From Streptomyces sp. YIM 121038 (GTDB taxonomy: Bacteria; Actinomycetota; Actinomycetes; Streptomycetales; Streptomycetaceae), in the NCBI RefSeq assembly GCF_006088715.1, contig NZ_CP030771.1, positions 8,740,001-8,804,000 on the forward strand: a stretch of DNA of 64,000 bases, read 5' to 3'. Both the position numbers and the translations under genes were made by a program. Positions 1-8,251 of the stretch are shown one piece after another (the first letter of the stretch is position 1; every line of letters begins with the position of its first letter). Below the pieces are notes generated by a model, which saw nothing but the letters and a program-made list of their open reading frames with translations, did not search any database and was not told the DNA's origin.

Positions 1-902
1 CCGTCCTGCTCCAGCTGGAGGCGGAGGGGCGGCTGAGCCTGGACGACACCGTCGAGGACTGGCTGCCGGGCCTGGTCCAGGGCAACGGGTACGACGGCGG
101 CGAGATCCCGCTGCGGCGGCTGCTCAACCACACGAGCGGCATCGCCAGTCACACCGACGACCCCACCATCGCCCACCACTCCTCCGGCCCCGGCTTCCCG
201 GCGCACCGGTACGACACCTACACCCCCGAAGAGCTCGTGGCGGTCGCGCTCAAGCAGCCGCCGCACCCCGCTCCGGAGAAGTCGCCGCTGTACTCGAACA
301 CCAACTACGTGATCGCCGGGATGGTCATCGAGAAGGCGACGGGCCACGGGTACGCGCAGGAGGCCACCCGGCGGATCATCGACCGGCTGAAGCTGCGCGG
401 GACGTCGTTCCCCGGCACGGCGCCCCAGCTGCCCGACCCGCACCCCGTCGGGTACTCCCGGCTCCACCAGCAGGCCCCCGACGCCGCAGTGGTCGACGCC
501 ACCGAGCAGAACATGACCTGGCTGGGCGCGGCAGGTGACGTCATCTCCACCACCGGTGACCTCAACCGCTTCCAACGAGCGCTCCTGCGCGGCGAATTGC
601 TGCCGCGGGCCCAGATGAAGGAGATGCTCCACGCGGTGCCGGCCGGGGACGTCCTCGGATACGGGCTCGGCGTCGAGTTCGCGAAGCTGTCCTGCGGCGT
701 GCGGGTGGTGGGCAAGAGCGGCCGCACCAACGGCTCGCTCTCGGCGATGGTCGGCACGGTGGACGGCAAGCACCAGCTGACGTTCCACATCAACGGCGAC
801 TGGCTGCGGGACAGCTCGATGTACACCGACGTGATCGAGGCCGAGTTCTGCGGCAAGACCCCGGCGCACACCGGGCATGAGCGGCGTCGAAGCCTCCTGT
901 GA
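1..902 (+). CDS. Serine hydrolase (beta-lactamase / DD-peptidase superfamily), 5' truncated
   Basis: C-terminal part of a penicillin-binding-protein-like serine hydrolase. The start lies before the window, so the nucleophile SxxK motif is not visible; the first complete codon is at base 3. Visible are the LLNHTSG stretch typical of class C beta-lactamase-like enzymes (bases about 123-143), a YSNTNY segment giving the Y-x-N catalytic motif (about 291-308), and a late KSGRTNGS segment that could stand for the K-T-G box. The family includes D-Ala-D-Ala carboxypeptidases, esterases and peptide amidases, usually secreted; the substrate cannot be told. It is separated by 295 bp from the NRPS genes and may be a flanking gene. 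Confidence 0.85.
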   Translation, partial: VLLQLEAEGRLSLDDTVEDWLPGLVQGNGYDGGEIPLRRLLNHTSGIASHTDDPTIAHHSSGPGFPAHRYDTYTPEELVAVALKQPPHPAPEKSPLYSNTNYVIAGMVIEKATGHGYAQEATRRIIDRLKLRGTSFPGTAPQLPDPHPVGYSRLHQQAPDAAVVDATEQNMTWLGAAGDVISTTGDLNRFQRALLRGELLPRAQMKEMLHAVPAGDVLGYGLGVEFAKLSCGVRVVGKSGRTNGSLSAMVGTVDGKHQLTFHINGDWLRDSSMYTDVIEAEFCGKTPAHTGHERRRSLL

Positions 903-1197
903 CCTCGCCTCGCCCGGCAAGGCGGCCGTGCGCGAATCCAGCTCCGCCGTCCTGGCCGGGCGCAGGCCGAGCGCGCCTGTGCCGCTGACGGCCGGTCAGG
1001 GGGCCGTGATCAGCCACAGAATGGGCGCCGCGGCCGGTTATCGACTGCCTCTGAGCAGCTGTTGAGCGGTTGTTGATCTCTCTGAGTCACGTTGTGGTCG
1101 CAGGTCGTGGGGCAACGCTGCGCCGCGGAGTCCTCATCCCCGGATGTCCCGATCCTGCGCATGACCGCGATCAACCCACGAAGAAGGGGATGGATCC

Positions 1198-3006
1198 TTG
1201 CCGTCCACCCTGCTCGAAGCAATCAGCCGCCGTACGGCCCGGCAGCCACATGCCACGGCCCTGGATCTGAACGGTCGAACACTGACCTATGCCGAACTGG
1301 GAGACCTCTCCGGCGCGTTAGCCACGGAGTTACTGGCCGCCGGAGCAGGCTCTGGGGACGTGGTGGGGTTACTGACCCACGCCGACCTGGACCTCGTTCC
1401 GGCGCTGCTCGGCATCCTGCGCTCGGGAGCCGCCTACCTCCCTCTCGACCCTCGTCACTCTCCTGCCCAGATCGCGCGGCTGATGGCCGCGGCGGGCAGC
1501 CGGTTCGTGGTCGCCGCCGACTCGCTGCGGCACCGGCTGGACGTGGCCCCGGACGTCACCGTCGTGCCGCCCCCGCAGCCATCGGACCGCCACGATGCCG
1601 CCCGTCCTCCGGTACGCCCGGCCGACCCGGCGTACACCGTCTTCACCTCGGGGACGACGGGTGAGCCCAAGGGCGTGGTCGTCCCCCACCGCGCGCTGGC
1701 CCATCACGCCGGGGAGATGGCGCGGGCCTATGGACTGACCTCCGACGACCGGGTCCTGCAGTTCGCCGCGATCGGGTTCGACGTGGCGGCCGAGGAGATC
1801 TTCCCCACCCTGGTGGCCGGCGGCTGCGTCGTCCTGTGCCCCGACCCTCCCGCCGCCCGCGACCTGACCCGCGTACTGGCCGACGGCCGGATCACCGTCG
1901 CCAACCTGCCGTCCGGCTACTGGCAGCAGTGGAGCGCCAGCCGGGGCAGCGGCCCGCTGCCCTCGCAGCTGCGGCTCGTCGTCATCGGCAGCGAAGGGGT
2001 GGACGCGTCGGCTGCGGTCGCCTGGTGCGGGTCGACCGATGTCCCGTTGGTGAACGCGTACGGACTGACCGAGACCACCATCACCTCGCTGGTGCACCGG
2101 GTTGACGCGGACGCCGACACAGAGGTCGTCGCAGTGGGCCGCCCGATCGCCGGTGTGACGGCATATGTTCTCGATGCGGACCTGCGGCCGGTGTCCGGCG
2201 GCGGGGAGGGAGAGCTGTACATCGGCGGTGCCGGGGTGGCGTCGGGCTACCTCGGCAGGCCCGGGGAGACCGCCCGGCGGTTCCTCCCCGATCCGTACTC
2301 CACGGTGACCGGAGCGCTGATGCACCGTACGGGCGACAGGGCCCGCCGCAGGCCGGACGGCGCCGTGGAAGTCCTGGGCCGCATGGACGACCAGGTCAAG
2401 GTCAACGGCCACCGGATCGAACCGGCGCAGGTGGAGGCGGCCCTGTCGGCGCACCCCCTGGTCGCGCTCGCGGCGGTCGCGGTGCGCCCGGACCCCGCCG
2501 GCGGCCGCAGGCTGGTCGGCTATGTGGTCCTGCACGACGGCGGGACGCAGGTGCCTGCGGACCTGCGCGCCCATCTGTCGGAGCGGCTGACGGCACACGT
2601 CCTGCCCGCCGCGCTGGTGGCGGTCCCCGAACTGCCGGTGACCAGGAACGGGAAGCTGGACCGGGACGCTCTGCCCGACCCCGGGCGCCACGTGCGGCGC
2701 GAGCCGCCCACCGACCCCCGCACCGCGTTGGAGTCCCGGCTGCTGGACATCTGGCGGGAGGTCCTCGGGACCGATGACATCGGGGTCCGCGACAGCTTCT
2801 TCGACGTCGGCGGGACGTCGGGCTCCCTGGCGGCCGTGCTCTCCCGGATCAACGCGTTCCGGTCCGACCGAGTCGTCTTGCTGACGCTGTTCGAGCATCC
2901 GACGATCGCCCAACTCGCCACCCATCTGGCCGGGTCGGCGGTGGCCCCAGCGGCAGCGGAGCGGCGGGTGCGTCCGGCGGTCCGGCGCCGTCGTGCGGCC
3001 GGCTGA
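1198..3006 (+). CDS. Freestanding NRPS A-PCP didomain protein, basic-residue-like code
   Basis: 602 aa with TTG start preceded by AAGGGG. Adenylation domain about residues 10-500 with core A3 FTSGTTGEPKG, A4 FDVAAEEIF, A5 NAYGLTETT (GLTE instead of the usual GPTE), A8-like VKVNGHRIEPAQVE and A10 RNGKLDRDAL with the catalytic Lys. A carrier domain follows (about 520-585), with phosphopantetheine Ser in DSFFDVGGTS. The specificity residues read by eye are D-V-E-N-V-G-A-I-T-K. Glu at position 239 and Asn at 278 resemble the published ornithine code DMENLGLINK (6 of 10), so a basic amino acid is a tentative guess. There is no C domain; the aminoacyl-PCP must act in trans. It is first in a run of same-strand genes and the neighbour of an AsnB-like ligase. 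The Ala/Arg-rich tail after the PCP has no recognisable fold. Confidence 0.9.
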   Translation: MPSTLLEAISRRTARQPHATALDLNGRTLTYAELGDLSGALATELLAAGAGSGDVVGLLTHADLDLVPALLGILRSGAAYLPLDPRHSPAQIARLMAAAGSRFVVAADSLRHRLDVAPDVTVVPPPQPSDRHDAARPPVRPADPAYTVFTSGTTGEPKGVVVPHRALAHHAGEMARAYGLTSDDRVLQFAAIGFDVAAEEIFPTLVAGGCVVLCPDPPAARDLTRVLADGRITVANLPSGYWQQWSASRGSGPLPSQLRLVVIGSEGVDASAAVAWCGSTDVPLVNAYGLTETTITSLVHRVDADADTEVVAVGRPIAGVTAYVLDADLRPVSGGGEGELYIGGAGVASGYLGRPGETARRFLPDPYSTVTGALMHRTGDRARRRPDGAVEVLGRMDDQVKVNGHRIEPAQVEAALSAHPLVALAAVAVRPDPAGGRRLVGYVVLHDGGTQVPADLRAHLSERLTAHVLPAALVAVPELPVTRNGKLDRDALPDPGRHVRREPPTDPRTALESRLLDIWREVLGTDDIGVRDSFFDVGGTSGSLAAVLSRINAFRSDRVVLLTLFEHPTIAQLATHLAGSAVAPAAAERRVRPAVRRRRAAG

Positions 3007-3083
3007 GGCCCCGGCCCACTCACCGGCCGGGCACCGGCCGGTCAGAACTGACGGCACAGCCGAGGACAAGGAAAGGGGCACTC

Positions 3084-4835
3084 ATGTCCGCAATCTTCGG
3101 ATGGTGGACCCACCGGGGAGGTCTGGAGCAGACCGGCCCGGCCGCGGTCGCGGCGATGGCGGAGAGCAGCCGACGCGGCGGCCCGCACCGATCGTGGGCG
3201 TCCGGACACGCGGTCCTGGCGGCCGCAGGCGAACCGGCGCGGGAGAACGGTCCACTGGAGTCGCGGGGGACAGGAAACCCTGTCGTGGTGGTCGTGGACG
3301 GCTACCTGCACGGAAGCCGGGACCCCGCCCGGACACTGCTCGACGGCTACCTGGCCGAGAACGAGGTGGCGGCCGAACGGTGGCGGGGCGCCTTCGCGTT
3401 CGCCGTCTGGGACGGCCGCACGGGAGAACTCCTCCTGGGGCGCGACCGGTTGGGCATCAAGCCGCTCTCCTACGTACGGCAGGACGACGGTGTGGTGTTC
3501 GCGTCCGAGGCCGGGGCGTTGGCGGCGCACCCGGGCGTCCCGCGGGAACTCGACGCCACCGGGCTCAGCGCGCTGCTGACCCAGCTGCGCCGCCCGGGAC
3601 ACGGCACTCTGCGCGGGATGCGGGAGGTACCGCCCGGCGCCACGGTGCGCTTCTCGGCCACCGGTGAGCGGCGACGCCGCTACTGGTCCCTGGAGGCGTA
3701 CCCGCACACGGAGTCCCGAGACGAAACGATTCGTCAGGTGCGGACGTTGCTCGACGAGGTAGTTCACGACGACCTCGAGGGCGCCGATCCCGCCGTGCTC
3801 CTGTCGGGCGGTCTCGACTCCAGCGTGCTGACCGGGCTCGTCGCCGAGTCCGTCGGCCGACCGCCCCGGACGTTCACCGTCTCCTTCGGCGGGACGGCGT
3901 CGGCCGTACCGGACCTGCCGTACGCCGAGGAGGTGGTGCGGTTCTGGCACTGCGACCACGAGCGCGTCACCATCGAGCCGGACCTGCTGTCGCGGCCCGC
4001 CACACTCACCGACTCGCTCCTGGCCAAGGACTGGCCGACGCCCTTCGGGGACAAGAACATCACCCCGTACCTCTTCAGCCGGCACGTGGGCCGCCGGACA
4101 CCGATCGCCCTGAGCGGCGAGGGCGCGGACGCGATGTTCGGCGGCCTGGGACCGGAGGCCGACGAGAAGCGGGTGCTCACCACGTTCCCGTGGATCGCGC
4201 GGGCGCGCGCCATGGGCATGCCGCATGGGCTCGGCACCGGCCTGCTGCGAGCCGATGTGCTGCGGGACATCGACATCGCGGGGTACGTCGACGACTGCTT
4301 CGCCGAGGCGCTGGAGGAGGTTCCCTCGGTGCCGGGGGAAGACCCGGTCGACCGTCTGGGGCGGCAGACGGACTACCTGACGGCCACGCGGCTGCTGGAG
4401 CAGACCGTGCTCCACTCCGAACGGATGGGCTCCGCCGCGGGTCTCCAACTGCGCTTCCCCTTCGCCGACCACCGGCTGTTCACCCTCCTCTACAACGTTC
4501 CGGCCCGGTGGAAGTCCTTCGACGGCCGCGAGAAGAGTCTGCTGCGGGCCCTCGGCGCGCCCCTCGTCCCGCCCTCGGTGCTGAGCCGCCGGAAAGTGCC
4601 CTACCCGATCACCTACGACCGCGGCTACAAGCAGGCCCTCGTGGAGAGGCTGCGGACGCTCCTCGACGACCCCTCCGCTCCCACGTACGCGCTGCTGGAC
4701 CGGGAACACGCGCAGCGGTACGTCACGACGCCCCGCCTCCTGGACCGGGGCGGCTGGCTGGGACGCGCGGACGTGGAGATGGTGCTGCAACTCGACGCGT
4801 GGTTGCGGTACCTGCGCGTCCGCCTCGTGCTGTGA
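3084..4835 (+). CDS. Asparagine-synthetase-like ATP-dependent amide ligase lacking the glutaminase Cys
   Basis: 583 aa; ATG preceded by AAAGGGG. N-terminal Ntn-type region (about 1-200) followed by an AsnB-type synthetase domain. The ATP pyrophosphatase loop LLSGGLDSS is at about 239-247 and a second conserved block ALSGEGADAMFGG at about 340-352. In glutamine-dependent asparagine synthetases the mature N-terminus is Cys2; here the protein begins MSAIFGWW, so it cannot release ammonia from glutamine. The same loss is seen in beta-lactam synthetase, carbapenam synthetase and lasso-peptide cyclases, which adenylate a carboxylate and capture an internal or external amine. In this cluster it may amidate or cyclise an amino acid or the finished peptide; this is inference. 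The stop overlaps the next gene (GTGA). Confidence 0.85.
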   Translation: MSAIFGWWTHRGGLEQTGPAAVAAMAESSRRGGPHRSWASGHAVLAAAGEPARENGPLESRGTGNPVVVVVDGYLHGSRDPARTLLDGYLAENEVAAERWRGAFAFAVWDGRTGELLLGRDRLGIKPLSYVRQDDGVVFASEAGALAAHPGVPRELDATGLSALLTQLRRPGHGTLRGMREVPPGATVRFSATGERRRRYWSLEAYPHTESRDETIRQVRTLLDEVVHDDLEGADPAVLLSGGLDSSVLTGLVAESVGRPPRTFTVSFGGTASAVPDLPYAEEVVRFWHCDHERVTIEPDLLSRPATLTDSLLAKDWPTPFGDKNITPYLFSRHVGRRTPIALSGEGADAMFGGLGPEADEKRVLTTFPWIARARAMGMPHGLGTGLLRADVLRDIDIAGYVDDCFAEALEEVPSVPGEDPVDRLGRQTDYLTATRLLEQTVLHSERMGSAAGLQLRFPFADHRLFTLLYNVPARWKSFDGREKSLLRALGAPLVPPSVLSRRKVPYPITYDRGYKQALVERLRTLLDDPSAPTYALLDREHAQRYVTTPRLLDRGGWLGRADVEMVLQLDAWLRYLRVRLVL

Positions 4836-7800
4836 CCCCGCCGCGCTCCCACCCCCCTCACGCCGCGCTCCCGCGCCCCCCTCACGACGATTGGTACACC
4901 CCCTTGAACGAGTTGTACGCGTTATTCATCCGGCAGGCACGTCTGAACGCCGAACGGACAGCGGTCCGCGACGAACACGGATCGCTCACCTACGGGCAGC
5001 TGCTGCGCCGCAGCACCGCGCTGGCCGCCGCGCTGCGCCACCACTGCCCGGCACCGGGACAGCGGATCGGGCTGCACCTGCGGCGCACGGCCGACGTGCT
5101 GACCGGCGTCCTGGCCGTCACCGCGGCCGGTCACACGTACGTCCCGCTGGACCCGGCCTATCCCGCGCAACGCCTCGGCTTCGTGGCGGAGGACAGCGCG
5201 CTGTCCCTGATCATTTCGGATCAGGACCTGCCCGAGGCCCTCGCCGGTGTGCCGGAGCTGCGCCTCGACCGGACGGCGGCGCCGCCCTCCGCCGGGGACG
5301 CCGCCGAACCCGCCGCGGACGTCCCGGCGGACCCCGGGGCCATCGCCTACGTGATCTACACCTCCGGAACGACCGGTCGCCCCAAGGGGGTCGAGGTGCC
5401 GTGCGCGAACGTCGCCGCCATGGTGACGTCGTTCTGCGCGCGCCACACCGTCACCCCCGACGACGTGTGGACCCTGTTCCACTCGTACAGCTTCGACTTC
5501 TCCGTGTGGGAGATGTGGGGGGCGCTGGCCACCGGCGGATGCCTGGTGGTCGTGCCGGCGCACGTCGCCTCGTCCCCCCGCGCCACGGTGGACCTGCTGG
5601 TGCGGGAGCAGGCGACCGTGGTGAGCATCGTGCCGTCGGTCTTCCGGCACCTCGTCACCGCCGCGGGCAAGGAGGAACCGCGCCCCGAGGGCGTGCGGCG
5701 GATCATCTTCGGCGGGGAGTCGGTCGACGCCGGTGACATCCGGCGGTGGCGGCAGACGGTCAGCCGTGACTGCGAGTTCGTCAACACCTACGGCATCACC
5801 GAGACGACGGTGTTCGTCAGCTCCCGCGTCCTGACGCCCGAGGAGGTCGACGCACCCGCGTCCACCGGCTTCGACCGCGACCTCGGCAGACCGCTGGACG
5901 GCTGGGAGATCGCGGTACTCGACGAGCAGGCCCGCCCGGTCCGGCCCGGTGAGACGGGCGAGATCTGGGTGGCCGGGGCCGGAGTCGCGGCCGGATACCT
6001 CGGCCTTCCCGAACTGACCGCGGAGCGCTTCAGGACGCTGACGCTCCCGCCCGGCGGCCCCCGCCGCCACTACCGCAGCGGCGACCTCGCCACCCGGACC
6101 GCCGACGACGTCTTCTGCTTCGCGGGCCGCGCCGACGACCAGGTGAAGATCAACGGCTTCCGTATCGAACTGGGGGAGATCGAGACGGCCCTGCGCCGCC
6201 TGCGGGACGTACGGGACGCCGCCGTCGTGTGCGGGAGCAGCCGGGTCGGCGGGCAGATGCTGACCGCCTACTACGTCGCGGACGAGGACGTGACCGCCGC
6301 GAGCCTCACCGGACACCTCGCCGGGGCGCTGCCCAGACACATGGTGCCCAGCCGGTTCGTACGGCTCGCGGAGCTGCCGCTCAACCCCTCCGGCAAGACC
6401 GACCGACGCGCGCTCGCCGAGCGCGGGCCGCAGGGCAGGGAAGCCCCCGTGCCGCCGCCCACGCGCAACGCGATCAGCGACCCCGAACGGGCCGGATTCC
6501 TGGAGGAGTTGTACCAAGGCCGGTTCCGCTGGGACCTGATCCGGGACTTCCCGGCACAGACGGCGGCCGACCGGGCACACGGAGACGCGTTCGTCGAGGA
6601 GCTGTCGGCCCTGCTGCACGACCGGATCGACCCCGACCTGGCGGACCGGGAGGGGCGGCTGCCGGAGGACTTCCTGCCGGAGCTCGCCAAGCGCGGGTAC
6701 TTCCGGCTCCAGGCCGACGCCGGTGCCGACGGCCACGCGCTGTCGCACTTCAACCTCTTCCGGGTGGTCGAGGCGGCGGCGCGCGGGTGCATGCCCGTGG
6801 CCATGTCGCTCGCCCTGGAGAACACCCTGGGCGCGGGTGCCTTCGCCACGCTGCCGCTCCCGGCGGCGCTGCGCGACCTGGTGCGGGAGCACGCCGCGGC
6901 CGGCCGGTTCAGCGCCAGCGCGGACACCGAGCCGGAAGGCGCCGGCAACCAGGCACGCAGCACGACGGCGACCCCCGTCGACGGTGGTGCCGCCTATCTG
7001 CTCAACGGCGTCAAGCTGTTCGCAGGCCACGCGCCCGTCGCGGAGCTCGTCGGCGTCTCGGCCACGGTCCGCGAGAACGGCCGGGACGTGGTGCGCGAGT
7101 TCTTCGTGCCCGCCGACGCCCCCGGTGTGAGCGCCGGGGTCTGGCACGAGTACATGGGCATCCGGGGCTTTCCCAACGGATGGTTCCGTTTCGACGACGT
7201 CCGGGTGCCCCGGGAACACATGCTGGTCGAGCCGGACACCGCACACCAGGTGCGGATGACGCAGACGACGAGCCGCCTCGTCACCCGGGGACGCCTGCAC
7301 ATGCAGGGCGCGCCCTCGCTCGCGGCGGCCAGGCTCTGCACCGCCTGGAGCCGTGAGTTCGTGAACCGGCGCACGATCGACGGGCGCCCGCTGGGCGAGC
7401 ACCGCGAGATCCAGGCACGGGTCGCGCAGACCCTCGCCGACACCTTCGCGATCGAGACGGTGTGCCAGTGGTGCCTGCTGCCGGAGGACCAGGGCACGGC
7501 GCTCAACGTGCGCTTCGAGCAGAACATGGCCAAGAACGTGGTCTCGCTGCTGAGCTGGCAGGTCGTCGACCGCACCATGGCGTTGCTGGCCGCCGAGGGA
7601 TACGAGACCGCGGCGAGCAAGGCGCGGCGCGGAGTGCCCGCCTGGCCGCTGGAGCGGCTCATGCGGGACATCCGCAGCGTCCGCGTGTCCGGAGGCGTGG
7701 ACTTCCAGATCGACAACTGGATAGCGCGCATGTCGATCCTGTCCTACTACTACCCCGAGCCCGCGCAGGCCGACGAGCTGATGTCACCGACCGCCCCGGG

Positions 7801-8251
7801 CGACCTGGCGGATCCACGGCTCACCGGACGCAACGCCGGACATCTGCGATGGGTGGCCGATCAGGTGCACGCGTTCGGGCGGCGCTGTCTGACGCTCGCG
7901 CGGACGCACCAGGACAAGGACGCCCTGCTGGAGGACGAGCCCACGCTCATCCGGCTCACGGGCGTCGCCCGGGAACTCATGGTCTGCGCCCTGGTCCTGG
8001 CCCGCGCGGCCACCTCGGCGGAGGCGGGTGACTCCGCGGCCCTTCCCGTCGCCGACGTTCACTGCACCGAGGCACGGCACCGCGTGGCGGACCTGCTGCA
8101 CCGGCTGGACACCCCCGACGCCGCCCCTTGTGCCCAGGCCGCCGCGGCGTGGCCGGCGGGACCAGCAGCTGTTCACCCCGGTGCCGAGGAAGCCATCGGG
8201 TCACCGGACGACCGGGACCAGAGCGACAGGAACAGGGAGCGCACGACGTGA
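4832..8251 (+). CDS. Adenylation domain fused to acyl-CoA dehydrogenase domain, no carrier domain
   Basis: 1139 aa from a GTG overlapping the previous stop (GTGA); an alternative TTG at 4904 begins exactly at the A-domain homology, and the 24 extra residues are Pro/His-rich. A domain about residues 25-545: A3 YTSGTTGRPKG, A4 SFDFSVWEMW, A5 NTYGITETT, A10 NPSGKTDRRAL. The code by eye is D-F-W-S-I-G-T-V-F-K, nearest the Thr code DFWNIGMVHK (7 of 10). Residues about 565-1090 resemble FAD-dependent acyl-CoA dehydrogenases (MSLALENTLGAGAFAT, YMGIRGFPNGWFRFDDVRVP, RRTIDGRPLGEH). The usual catalytic Glu of the late EGT motif is missing: the site reads VRVSGGVDFQID, about 950. No PCP lies between the two domains, so it must load a carrier in trans, plausibly the A-less PCP of the next protein, and oxidise the bound residue. 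Confidence 0.85.
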   Translation: MTPPRSHPPHAALPRPPHDDWYTPLNELYALFIRQARLNAERTAVRDEHGSLTYGQLLRRSTALAAALRHHCPAPGQRIGLHLRRTADVLTGVLAVTAAGHTYVPLDPAYPAQRLGFVAEDSALSLIISDQDLPEALAGVPELRLDRTAAPPSAGDAAEPAADVPADPGAIAYVIYTSGTTGRPKGVEVPCANVAAMVTSFCARHTVTPDDVWTLFHSYSFDFSVWEMWGALATGGCLVVVPAHVASSPRATVDLLVREQATVVSIVPSVFRHLVTAAGKEEPRPEGVRRIIFGGESVDAGDIRRWRQTVSRDCEFVNTYGITETTVFVSSRVLTPEEVDAPASTGFDRDLGRPLDGWEIAVLDEQARPVRPGETGEIWVAGAGVAAGYLGLPELTAERFRTLTLPPGGPRRHYRSGDLATRTADDVFCFAGRADDQVKINGFRIELGEIETALRRLRDVRDAAVVCGSSRVGGQMLTAYYVADEDVTAASLTGHLAGALPRHMVPSRFVRLAELPLNPSGKTDRRALAERGPQGREAPVPPPTRNAISDPERAGFLEELYQGRFRWDLIRDFPAQTAADRAHGDAFVEELSALLHDRIDPDLADREGRLPEDFLPELAKRGYFRLQADAGADGHALSHFNLFRVVEAAARGCMPVAMSLALENTLGAGAFATLPLPAALRDLVREHAAAGRFSASADTEPEGAGNQARSTTATPVDGGAAYLLNGVKLFAGHAPVAELVGVSATVRENGRDVVREFFVPADAPGVSAGVWHEYMGIRGFPNGWFRFDDVRVPREHMLVEPDTAHQVRMTQTTSRLVTRGRLHMQGAPSLAAARLCTAWSREFVNRRTIDGRPLGEHREIQARVAQTLADTFAIETVCQWCLLPEDQGTALNVRFEQNMAKNVVSLLSWQVVDRTMALLAAEGYETAASKARRGVPAWPLERLMRDIRSVRVSGGVDFQIDNWIARMSILSYYYPEPAQADELMSPTAPGDLADPRLTGRNAGHLRWVADQVHAFGRRCLTLARTHQDKDALLEDEPTLIRLTGVARELMVCALVLARAATSAEAGDSAALPVADVHCTEARHRVADLLHRLDTPDAAPCAQAAAAWPAGPAAVHPGAEEAIGSPDDRDQSDRNRERTT

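Noticed and set aside
1369..4790. Two minus-strand open frames of about 570-580 codons opposite the first A-PCP and AsnB-like genes
   Set aside because: Shadows; plus-strand genes have complete motif sets.
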